Source: Coprinellus micaceus
Taxonomy: Eukaryota > Basidiomycota > Agaricomycetes > Agaricales > Psathyrellaceae
Assembly: GCA_951394405.1 (NCBI GenBank)
Contig: OX596335.1
Location: 4,154,001 to 4,218,000 of the forward strand
Reading direction: 5' to 3'
DNA: 64,000 bases
Shown: one piece after another, positions 45,838 through 55,814 of the stretch
How positions within the stretch are numbered: the first letter of the stretch is position 1
How the letters are laid out: each line of letters begins with the position of its first letter
Notes under the pieces: generated by a model
Told to the model about the DNA's origin: nothing
The model's input: only the letters and a program-made list of their open reading frames with translations
Database searches by the model: none
Translations under genes and position numbers: made by a program

Positions 45838-48314
45838 TCACTGGAGCCCGCTGCCAGTTCGTATTTGTGGGTTGAAGATAGGTAGCGGATGGGCCTCAGT
45901 ATTGAAGACATATTCTTGGATGAATCGTTAGATTGACACTTTCTGAGCAAGCGGTATGGCACACTTACTGTCAAACGGAAGTAAGTCGGAGTCTGAGAAC
46001 AGCAGGTACAAGTACTTCAGGGTCTCGCTCTACACCGCGCCGATGTTCTGGTCAACTCCCGCCTTATCTCTGAACCCAGGAAGCACTCACCAGGAAGAAT
46101 GTCTCCATCTTATCCTCTAACCGAGCCGGGTTCTCATCCACATTCAACACCGTCGCGTAACCTCCACTCGGCACCTTCGCGTGCTTCTCGATGGACTGGA
46201 ATATCCGCCATCCATACTCGCGGTAGATTTCGTCACCTGTTAGTCGGTAGGCTACGAAGAGGGACTCGACCGTTTCTGGACTGCAGTGGTGTGGGTCAGA
46301 ACCCGCTGCAGACGTAGACGGTGTGAACTAAGAGGAACTCGGTACTCACCGAAGCATGTAACGGGCGTCGTAAGGAGGAGGTACCCCGGGTCTAGCGTTT
46401 ACAGTCGGATCAGCACAAGGGGTGATATCTTGCCTACGAAACAACGACGCTTACTGGGCTCCGCGAATGTACCAATCTGTAGGCGCCCACTCGTATGCAT
46501 CCATCCCATCGCTCGCAATACGGAAGTACACAATCTCCGGCGACAAACCCGTTGCCGTATCGTGCGTCTTCATACATGTCTTGATTAGTTCCTTGCCTAT
46601 CTCCCAGTCCTTCCAGCCATAGGGGTTGAGCTCTTTCTCTTGTGGAGGTACAGATACGTGGTCAACGAAGGACGCGGATTGGACAGCCCCGAGCATGAGA
46701 TTACCGCCGAAGAAGCAAACGAGGTGATCCTGCTTCGGCGTTAGGCGCCAGGATCTGTGGGCTGGGGGTGGGCATGATTCCGCCGAAAAGAAAGGTAAGG
46801 CTACCGACTTACATTTGTTCGTTGGCATCCATCTCAGGCATCATCTCTGACGTGTATGTTAGACTACCTACCTCGGTCTCGCGGATAAGAAACTGTTGGA
46901 CTGAGTCCATTGCGGCACGATACATCTGAGTAGTCGGGTCAGCGTCGTGCAGGATGAGAATACGGAAAACCTAACCCTGCTGTAGGCTTCCTCTGTCCGG
47001 TTCTATCCCGACAATTAGACACGATAAGATGGTCAAGAGAAATCAAGCATACCGTCTGGATGAATTGTTTTCTAAACGAGCCCTCAGTATGTGCTGCCTG
47101 TAAAGTCGGGAGAGGGCACTCACAATAGATATTCGTAGTACGAGTCTGCTCTCGAGCCGAGACTAATCGAGGAGTGGATGTAGCGACCCTCCAAATGGCT
47201 GCAATCTCAGTAAGTTCCTGTCATCGAGGGGCTGAAGATATACTATCATACTTCATGAAAACGGAGGCCAGGTTATGTTCCATGAGTGCGCCCTTCAGAA
47301 CTCCCATCACCTTCTCGGCACTCCTCCAATACGTAGGATCGTCTGTCAAATGGCTGAGGTACTTGAATTCTAGCTGTAGGGTTCCTACTTCAGCTGGACT
47401 GACGAGACCGACGTAGTCCTTCGAGTGGTGGCCAGTTCCCGTATGAAGATTGACATAGGGATAAGGAAGGCCAGACTGGCTCTCAAATGCGAGCAACAGT
47501 CGGTCTGCTAAGTCCACGGCTTTCTCGAGGTACAGCTCATCCTGTCCGGAGAGGTGGTAGGCTGAAAGGAGGCCGCCTAGCACTCGAATCGTCGTCTACG
47601 AAGTGTGGATGAGGTCAAAGAACCGGTTTGAAACGTTCAAAAGACGTGCCTCGAAGGTATGGTATTCCCCGTCCCGATCAAAATCCAAGTTCTTTACCCA
47701 CGTCCGTGCTCGACCATATTCCGCTTCGAGACCCATGATTTGCATTGTGTCGAGGACGTCCACCACCATATACCCGATCCCACCTGCCTCCGTTAGGTTA
47801 CTCCCGTTCTGGCTAAGTGGATGGTACTCGTCGCTCCCCATTGCATCGCGTTCTAGGGTGTCAACTTCAACTTCTCCGTTGCCTAGTCTATGCCATTGGA
47901 CGAACCGTAGGCGTGCCATGCGTGCTTGAATGCGTCCACAACCGCATCTCTCCTGTCCTGATCAGGAGGAAGCCATTTTTCAGTACCTGGAGATTCGATT
48001 GGTTTCTGAGCATCGTAATGCTCTGAGTACCCAATCCAGAATCCAATTAGGTCTTTGAATAGTGCTGGTTTCGCGCAGACGAGAGCAACGACCACCAAGG
48101 CACCCGATATCCATAGGAACGCGCTCGATTGAATGAAGGATGGTCCAAACTCGTCAACCGGATACTTCGTCTCTTCCTTCTATACCATTCAGGTTAGGAG
48201 GTGCGTGATGCCTAGATGCTCTCGAGTCTCGATACACACTTTGATGTCACTTCCCCCGTTCCCATCTCCGCTTTGTTTCTTCGAGCCCTTCTTGCGGTTA
48301 CGCGAGTCTCCCAT
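45838..48314 (-). CDS. MNS1: ER-type class I alpha-1,2-mannosidase (GH47)
   Basis: GH47 enzymes trim Man9GlcNAc2 on glycoproteins in the ER or Golgi. Thirteen exons (48240-48314, 47906-48179, 47650-47852, 47252-47595, 47124-47198, 47053-47071, 46976-47002, 46813-46925, 46455-46754, 46350-46391, 46091-46280, 45969-46029, 45838-45914) give 599 aa. It is a type II membrane protein: a short Lys-rich cytosolic start, then FLWISGALVVVALVCAKPAL as signal anchor (~residues 42-61). Catalytic-domain motifs are all present: YHPLSQNGSNLTEAGGIGY, VVDVLDTMQIMGL, YHTFETTIRVLGG, LGSRADSYYEYLLK, LTPKQDHLVCFFGG, RPETVESLFVAYRLTGD, ENPARLEDKMETFFLSETLK and the Ca2+-binding VFNTEAHPLP. Intron 3 (47596-47649) has a GC donor; exons of 19 and 27 nt occur. 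The GH47 fold is certain; ER versus Golgi location is inference. Confidence 0.93.
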
Positions 48315-49851
48315 CTTCAACGATTCCACAGAAGTAAGGCTACCGATAGGTCTGGTCCAGCAGACAGGCAGAGGTCGAGGTCAAGGAACAGAAGAACCAT
48401 TTATTCGAGAATCTTTGGTGTTCTGTTACCGTGACGAACTTGAACACGACAGTGGGAAACGGAAACAAGCAGCAAAAACACCCGAGAGAGGGCAGACAAC
48501 CGGATCATTCCACTTTGATCCGCCGATCCGGCGCTGTCCACTGGCGCCTACAAGTCAAGGCGAGTCAGTATACCCAGAAGAAGTCGCCTACTTGCACAAT
48601 TCAGCCCCACTTAAGAGAATAAATGAATTGATCATTTACTTGTGTACTTGAAAGGCCCAGAGGATATGGAATACGCCTAGACACACCAAAATGATCGTGC
48701 TGAAGAGACTCTAGCAGTGTTTCGCCCAGAAGCCCCTCGAACTGTCTCTCGAACAGGTAGAGTACAGGTCGCCTAATTGAATAAATGCTAGAGCAGTATT
48801 TTCTCCCGTACTTCCGTTCGAGGGAGTGAATCCAACCTTGTAGAGTCGTGCCTGTCGTCCTGGGGCAGCCTGGGAATCTCGGCTCGGGATACGCCGAGGT
48901 AACGGCAGCAATAGGGGTTTGTGCTGGTGACACGAGTCGGACGTCAAGTGTCCTCCTTCCTCTGTCCCTGGTTCCAGCGTTTCAATATCATCCCCTCCAT
49001 CTTCTCTCTGGGTTATATATGTTTAGCCTCCTCTGCTACTCGCCAGGAGCCCACAGTCAACACAGCAGCTCCAATCCTTGCCCCTCGCTTTCCCAACGAA
49101 TGGAGGCCGACCCCACAGCTCCTGGCGCCCTTCTCGGTCGTTCTGTACTCTGTGCCAACCCGCTCCGCGTCCTGGATACAATTCGGGATGGCCAGGAACT
49201 GAAGACGATCTACTCCACTTTCACCTCTTCGATCTTCGGCACACAAATGGTATTGTAATCACCATGCACATGGCCACCCCCTGCCCAAGCCCAGATAGCG
49301 GAGAAAGTGTGCTTTCCAAGGACCGGTACCTGATTCTTTATGGCAACTGCACTTGATATTTCTTTCACGTTCTCTGATGTTCCTCAGAGTCGAGCGGTCT
49401 TGGGTTGGTCTCGTGTACAAGCGATCTCTCATGGAAATGCATCCATCACCAAAGGACCAGTGGCTCTAGCCAACTACAAAGCACGATACCCTGGTCCTCT
49501 GCAGCCCTTCAAGCTCACCCTTCTCTCAGGTGGCGAGCGCTTATGCAAGAGGAGCGGCTCCGAAAGTGGTCATCCCCCTGGTGTGGATGCCAGTGCCGTC
49601 GGAGCCGCGGGTAATCAGAGACGCGTAACCCTGTAAGATGTGTAAGCCCCACTTTGACCTCATCGTTTATGTCTAATCTCTGATGCCTCTTGCGGAAATT
49701 TCGGTGGGCTCTAATATAGCGCGCCGGATCCTCGCCTTTCATACCCTCTATACCTTGACGCCCACCCGATCCTGTGGCACCGGCCCCTCCTCACCCGCCT
49801 GACCCAATAGCCTCATAGCTCGAACGATACCCTGACTACAGCGCGATTAAC
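48315..49851. other. Interval between mannosidase and Sec14-like gene, two doubtful frames
   Basis: About 1.5 kb holding two divergent promoters. Two + strand frames look less random than usual: ATG 49019-49258 (79 aa) and ATG 49340-49636 (98 aa, with RVQAISHGNASITKGPVALA). Neither carries a recognised domain, they are in unrelated frames, and no convincing splice links them, so I do not call a gene. Confidence 0.45.
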
Positions 49852-51127
49852 ATGGCACCCACTTCACTCATCAAGACGTCGCCCGAACCCGGGACTGTCA
49901 CCCATCCCGTGTATTCCTATACTGAGGAGCAGCAGCAAAAGATTGAGGATCTGAAGAAGGTGCGTGCTACTGACCCCCCCATCGAGAATGTGTCTTGCTC
50001 ACTCATTATCTCCCCGATTTCTTAGTACGCTGCAAGTGTTGCTTTGCCTCCCTCAGATCCGTACTACAAGTGGGAGCAGCGGTGGCTTGCGCGAGCAGAT
50101 ACTCATCCTCGGTATATGAGGGCGACAAAATGGAACTACCGCGACTCCGAGAAGCGTATCAAGGCCACAATGGAGTGGCGACGAACATTCAAGCCGGACT
50201 TAATCAGACCGGACGACGGGGAAGATGTGAGTGGGAAGTGTCTCTTCAGCTATGTGCGGCCGTTCTAACAACATCGCCCGACTAGCATTTTGAACGGCTT
50301 CGACAAAGATGGGCGACCCATCATCTACATGCGGCCAGGCAGGGAGAACACGGAGAGAAGTGATAGGCAACTGAGGCATCTCGTTTGGTGGCTGTGAGTC
50401 ACGCTCATCCCCTTATTCTCTTGCCTTTGCTCATATTCTAACGATATAGAGAGCGAGCAAAGGACCTGCAACCCGCTGGCCAGGAAAGCATCGTCATCCT
50501 CGTCGACTACAAGTCCACCACACTCCGAACAAATCCCTCAATCTCTGTCGCCGGAAAGGTGTTGCACATCCTTCAAGATCATTACCCAGAAACTCTTGGC
50601 CGAGCCCTCGTCACCAACCTCCCCTTCATCTTGAACTTCTTCTACAAAGGCATCTCACCGTTCCTGGACCCGGTCACCCGAGATAAGATGCGATTCAACC
50701 CGAACCTCCTTGAGCTTATCGACGAGGACCAGTTGGACTCCGATTTCGGTGGTAACTACGAATTTAAGTTTGAGCCAAATAGCTATTGGGATCAGATTGT
50801 TGAGTGAGTGCTCCTTGGCCGTGATTCTCCCGACCTCCCGCTGATTTGACGCCCCTCTTTCAACTTAGGCTGTGCGGCGTTGCTCCAGATGGTACACGCG
50901 TAGACAAGAAGGCCAGTACGGAAGCGGACCTGGCCAACTCTGTAAAGGCCATGAACCTCGAGACGTCTAGTGAGAAGGCTCCAAGCCTTTGCTCGGATGA
51001 TTCGACGAGCGACACCGATTCTGGCCCATATACCCCCAAAACCACTGGCAGCGTCAAGAACATGGATGTTGGCAACCAGAAGGCAATCTCGGTGGACTCC
51101 GCCACTAGGGGGGTGTCCTCCGCATAG
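49852..51127 (+). CDS. Sec14-like CRAL-TRIO phosphatidylinositol transfer protein
   Basis: A lipid-binding protein expected to carry phosphatidylinositol and another lipid between membranes, peripheral to ER/plasma membrane. Five exons (49852-49959, 50026-50237, 50286-50393, 50450-50803, 50869-51127) give 346 aa. The CRAL-TRIO N-terminal helices read PYYKWEQRWLARADTHPRYM and KRIKATMEWRRTFKPDLI. The lipid-binding domain shows LNGFDKDGRPIIYMRPGREN, SIVILVDYKSTTLRTNPSIS, LHILQDHYPETLGRALVTNL and FFYKGISPFLDPVTRDKMRF. Layout and spacing resemble yeast Pdr16/Pdr17 and Csr1 more than Sec14 itself. The Ser/Thr-rich tail (~80 residues) is not conserved. Exon 2 was ended at gggaa|gtgtct because this alone restores NILNGFDKDGRP; the earlier gtgagt donor breaks the frame. 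Confidence 0.9.
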
Positions 51128-51344
51128 AATGAACTATCGATTGACCCTCCGCTCCTCGCTGTTCGTCTTGTTCCCCTGTCATTCGCATCGCCCATTGGGC
51201 GACCATTATCTACTCCAGATCTATTCTCAGCATTATTTGCAAGGTTTTAGCATGTGTATACTGTCTGCGGCACTCATGAATCAATACTGTATTTTTATCG
51301 GCCTTCGTTCGTTTCGCGAAGTGCTTGTCGGCAGTCCTTCTGGC

Positions 51345-53948
51345 TTATAGAAAATCTTGGGCCTGCAAATCCCAGAACTTGGCGTACTGTCCGTCAGGCT
51401 TCTCCATCAACTGGATGTGACTTCCTGCCTCCATGAGTTCGCCTTGGTGGATGTACCTAGAGGGGAGTTGATGTCAATCCACACTCAACCGACCAGAACA
51501 CAGCGGCGACGTACAGGATGAGATCAGCATGGCGAGTGAGTTTGCCAAATCGGTGGGAAGAGAATACCATCGTCTTGTTCCCGCGAACCTCACGAAGGCG
51601 AGTAAAGAGATCGTGTTCAGCTTTGGGATCAAGGCTCGCGGACGGCTCGTCGAAGAGAAGCAATCCCACTTTGCTCTCCTCTGACGCCAGCGACTTCATG
51701 AACGTGCGAGACCTGCGAGGTAGATCGGTTCAAGGCGGGAACGGTGCACGTCCGAGGAAGGCGCAACTCACAGTGCTATCCGCTGCTTTTGCCCGCCGCT
51801 CAGACCTTTTTCTTGAGAATCCAGTTTAAGTTTCGAGAAGTCCACGTCCTTCCCATGGAACACAGAGTCGATGCCCGGAGTGCCACCTCCCCAGTCACGC
51901 ACAGGCCGAGAGACGTAAGTATCATATTTGTGGGGCAAGGCCTCGATGAAATCCTCTGCACCTCCGAGCTTGGCTGCTTTTCGAATGGCATCCGTGTTCC
52001 CATGGCGCTCTGGATCCCCGTACCCGATGTTTCTGGCAAGCTAGGGAACATGCATGTTAGAAATTGGAGACTCAGATGCAAAAACTACCAATGATTAGCT
52101 TACGTTTGTTGGGAAGATCGAGTATTCCTGGAAGAGAACTGCAATGGCTTTTCGTACATCCTCTAGTTTCAGGGACCTAATGTCGTGCCCGTTGACCAAA
52201 ATCTCCCCTTCTGTAACATCGTACAAACGAGTTATCAGGCTGAGTATCGTGCTCTTCCCGGACCCATTCTCGCCAACGATGACCTTGAGAGCGTGTCAAG
52301 CTCATGGGTCAGGCCTCATCGTCGTTGTCATGTCGGGGACTCACACATAATTGGCCTTGCTCAATCTTGAAAGAGATGTTATTCAACACCAATTCGTCCT
52401 TCTCAGAGTATTTGAAAGTAACGTTCCTAAACTCGATAGAAATCCCCCGCGATATGTCCTGGTCATTCTCTGGAAACGGGACAGAGCCATCTGGGATCTT
52501 GTTTTGCAATTCTAACCTCTCATGGAGGGCCCGGATGCGGGCTATTTGGTCGGATATTTGGTCGATACTGCTCCCTAAGAAGAAAATGGTGTGCGTGAAG
52601 CTCGTCACCGCAGAGTTCACAAGCTGCAGAGTAGCGAGCGAAACCGGCGCACTCGAGGGTGAGTTCACAACCCTCAGGCACGTGTAGACTTGTCCCAGAG
52701 CCTCGACTGGATCACGAAGGTAGTTGGCAACCTTTTCCCTCCAGCCGCGTTGTCGGAACATAAAGTTGGTTCTAACGTCGAAGTCGTTGTCCCCGAGAGA
52801 GACAAGGGCTCGCTTGAATTCTGCGCCAGAGACATGGTGGTTGGAATAGGATCCTCCTTCAATGAGGAAATATTCCTTACCGTTGAACAAGGTACCTCCC
52901 AAGCCTCCTGCAACGATGTCCTTGCGGTAGGTACCATCGCCAACCATGGCCCTAAGACCTGTGCTAAGAGCGTAATCGTCATTGTCCGTCTTGTACGCAA
53001 GAACTGGAACGAGTGTCATCCGCGCACTACTAGGGGCTATCAGAGCAACTTGAAATCTGCTTACCCTCCTTGTCGCAGCGGAACCCCTTTGCCGTGCCGC
53101 AAACCTGGTTAACAGTAACCTGGGCCAGAGAGATTCCCACTAAGAATGTCGCTTCTGGACTCCCCCGGAAAATACCGACCAGGACCATGACCTCGGTGGT
53201 GACCTTGATCACAGCCCAGAACACATCCGCAACGCAGGTAAGTATGTCCCAGATAAGGCCAGAGTGTCGACCGCTCGTCAGATCGTGGGAGCTACCCTGG
53301 AAGTCTTCGTTTCTAAATGTTGGGACGTCTAGCCTGCTTTGTGTGGAAGGCCCGAATGGTGTAGAAGACATCGATGTGTTGCTTGATCCGTGGAACGAGA
53401 AGGTCTGTGGCGTCTCTGAGGCCAAGTCGGATGAAAGGTACAATGATTCGGAATGCGGCAGCTCGAAAGAGTGCATCTTTATCCACTGTACGCGTTTCAA
53501 TTGCGTCTTCAACCTAGCCACCATAGCAGAGCGGAGTAGTCAGCGTTTGTGGAACAACAAAGGGAACGTGATGCAGAACACTGACCAGACGCAAGAGCTG
53601 CCCTGTATGCCATAAGGCAACAGCCGGCATCAAGGCAGAGCAAAACCTCAGCCCGAACCATGCAATAAATTGCCCTCTACACCCTTCGAGTGTTGCGATA
53701 TCACGAACCATCCGTGCAACGTGGGGATAGCCTTCGTACGCATCGGCAATTGCTTTGACTTTTGACAGAAAGGGCAGCTTAAAAATCTTCCTCCGAGCTT
53801 CCGTCGATATGTCTTCGTAGAGATCCCACACCCCAACTCTGGTGTACCTAATCACTGAGCGATTGTCTGGGTCGAATAGCATGGTCTCCTTCTCCTTCTC
53901 GACCCTGTTTGGGCGTTTAGGCCCAAGTCGGATTATGGCGGCAGCCAT
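51345..53948 (-). pseudogene. Half-size ABC exporter (TMD-NBD) with two apparent frame breaks
   Basis: An ABC type-1 exporter half-molecule: N-terminal WDLYEDISTEARRKIF, a membrane domain, then a complete ATPase domain with Walker A VIVGENGSGKST, Q-loop FQEYSIFP, signature LSGGQKQRIAL, Walker B VGLLLFDEPSASLD and an H-loop-like SSHRF. The gene shows two problems. Near 53331-53341 the frame coding PRIKQHIDVFYTIRAFHTK must shift to continue in LDVPTFRNEDFQGSS, and no GT-AG pair connects them. Near 53036-53065 the frame ending FRCDKE must shift to reach SSARMTLVPVLAYK; the only GT-AG pair there is 28 nt apart. All other junctions splice normally. It may be a young pseudogene or carry two sequence errors. 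The start is taken at ATG 53948; ATG 54068 is possible. Substrate unknown. Convergent with the Sec14-like gene. Confidence 0.65.
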
Positions 53949-54649
53949 CACACTTTGAAGACCTTTGACAGTGAGATTGAATCGAGGTAAGCACCAAAGT
54001 TCTGCAAAGAACATATCTTCACGAACCTTGATAATTTGCAGAGAAGAATGGGGGGCTTGGGCGATCATTCTCCGAGCGACCAGGGAAGCCTTTAATACGC
54101 AGACATCCCTGAGTCAACGAGGAATTTGTTTGCGCGAGGGTACACACACCATCAGGCTTGGGCCCACTCGGAATAGAAGGATTCCCGAGTGTAGACGCGG
54201 GCCAGCTCTTTGTGGGTGATTTCTTGCTCCAGGTACGCAGTCTTTTACGCACATTACACCACCTCCCGCAGTGCCCGGCCTGTAAAGTTCCTCGCCTACG
54301 TTGGCTTAACTATTTGACCGAATTCAGAAAGGACGTCCTCATAAGGGTACCATGGTACATGGATGCGTCTGAGCAAGTTCGTCAGGAACGGCTCTACGAT
54401 CGCCAACGCTTATCAGCCCTTCAACTGGCCAATGTTGCGATTGCGTCCGAATATTCAGACATAATACGAGGAGGAGGTGCATTACTGCAATGGCGGGCAT
54501 ACATCGCGACTCGGAGGGGGTCAAGGAAGGAGCCAAGCAATTAGGCGCCAGCATTCAGTGCTGGCCGTGGCGTCCCAATTAGTAGGAGTGTGGGAAAGGT
54601 TTAGTCGTACGGCCGCGCGCCATGCACGGCTTCTGTCTCCACCTCGACG
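53949..54649. other. Divergent promoter region between ABC exporter and type I membrane protein
   Basis: About 700 bp. A 128-codon + strand frame from ATG 54158 to 54544 has no recognised domain and no link to the downstream gene. On the minus strand the ABC frame could extend to ATG 54068. Otherwise nothing is supported. Confidence 0.45.
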
Positions 54650-55533
54650 ATGTACTATGCTTTTCTTTTCCTTTCCTTGATTTCATACATAGGAACGGTT
54701 CTCGCAAACACCGAAATTGCCAACTTTGAGGTTGGAGAAGAGCGTAACTTTGACATCTGGTTCGTCAGAGAATGGTGAGCACTGTATTGATATTGGTTCC
54801 AACCTTTTGGCTAATACCTCCCAAGGCCAACGCTCAGCGTTAACCAAACTTCTTTGGAATGGAATTTGACTGCCAACCCATTGGATACGCATACGGCATC
54901 TCTCAACCAGGAGCCCTGCACTCGGCTTTATCACTGGAACCCGACTGAGACACCGGAGAAGTGCATCAAGGAGCTATGGCTCGCATTGGACATGGATGGA
55001 GACAAGTGGTCGGGCTACACTAAATATACCCTTCGGCTCTCGTGGCCAGCCTCGGTGCGTACACGCACACCGCTCTCCCCGCAAGCTTTGGAGAACTCAC
55101 CTGGAATGCGCCTCGACAGTACCCAGTTGATGCATACCTCAAGATATTCGATTCCTCCGACATTGCTCCGCTTCCACGACCAGGGCCTCCACGTCGCCTC
55201 AGGAGACGCCACGGGCCTACCCAATATCTCATCCGCCGAAAGTTTGCCCGAATCCAACTGGTCAATGTCGGTGTCCTCAACCCAACCTCCGAGCTTGCCC
55301 AGAATTCAAAACAGGATCCAAACATGCTCCCAGGACCTGTGCCTATCATCATCAGACTCGAGCCTTTGCTCTTCGGTGTACTGCCGCAGTCGGTGGTGCC
55401 GACCCTTTATGCGATACTCGGCGCTGTTGCTGTTGGGATCGTCATCGCAAAGGTGGTCATTAGGCGCCTGCGAGATGATGTGGAGGACTACTTGAGAGCA
55501 AAGGCCGCTGGGGACAGTAAAAAGACCCAATGA
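54650..55533 (+). CDS. Signal-peptide type I membrane protein, possibly ER PIG-X/Pbn1-like
   Basis: Three exons (54650-54774, 54826-55054, 55120-55533) give 255 aa. The signal peptide is clear (MYYAFLFLSLISYIGTVLA, residues 1-19). A lumenal domain follows (NTEIANFEVGEERNFDIWFV, CTRLYHWNPTETPEKCIKEL, YTLRLSWPASYPVDAYLKIF, KFARIQLVNVGVL, GPVPIIIRLEPLLFGVLP). Then one membrane helix (TLYAILGAVAVGIVIAKVV) and a basic/acidic cytosolic tail (IRRLRDDVEDYLRAKAAG). Architecture and the LSWPASYPxD-like beta motif recall PIG-X/Pbn1, the partner of GPI mannosyltransferase I; this is an inference from layout, not a confirmed match. Ending exon 2 at the gtgcgtac donor and joining at cgacag|tac keeps the frame, although the unspliced sequence is also open in another frame. 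Confidence 0.75.
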
Positions 55534-55814
55534 AGCGTTGCACTTGGAACTACTCGGGAACGTCGTCCGACCCCTGGCTTTGTGCGTTCAGACCGGCGAC
55601 GCAGCGCCGTTAGCCCAAGATTACCAATCCCGTCTTATGAGTGAAGCAGTCCGACGAAGAGCACGTCCAGTCCTAGAATTTGCAAGCCCAGTGTCTTCAG
55701 TACTCTAAGTTAAAGCGCACAGCAAGGACAGGAATTTAGCACAAATAATACTCCAAGCAAAGTCCCAGGAACGATGAACAGGGAGAAGGAAACTGAATAT
55801 CCATCTAAAAAACA

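Noticed and set aside
49019..49636. Two + strand frames upstream of the Sec14-like gene
   Set aside because: No domain, no shared frame and no convincing intron; kept only as a note in the interval.
52674..53000. 108-codon minus-strand frame overlapping the ABC exporter
   Set aside because: Alternate frame of the true exon; the real frame continues into Walker A.
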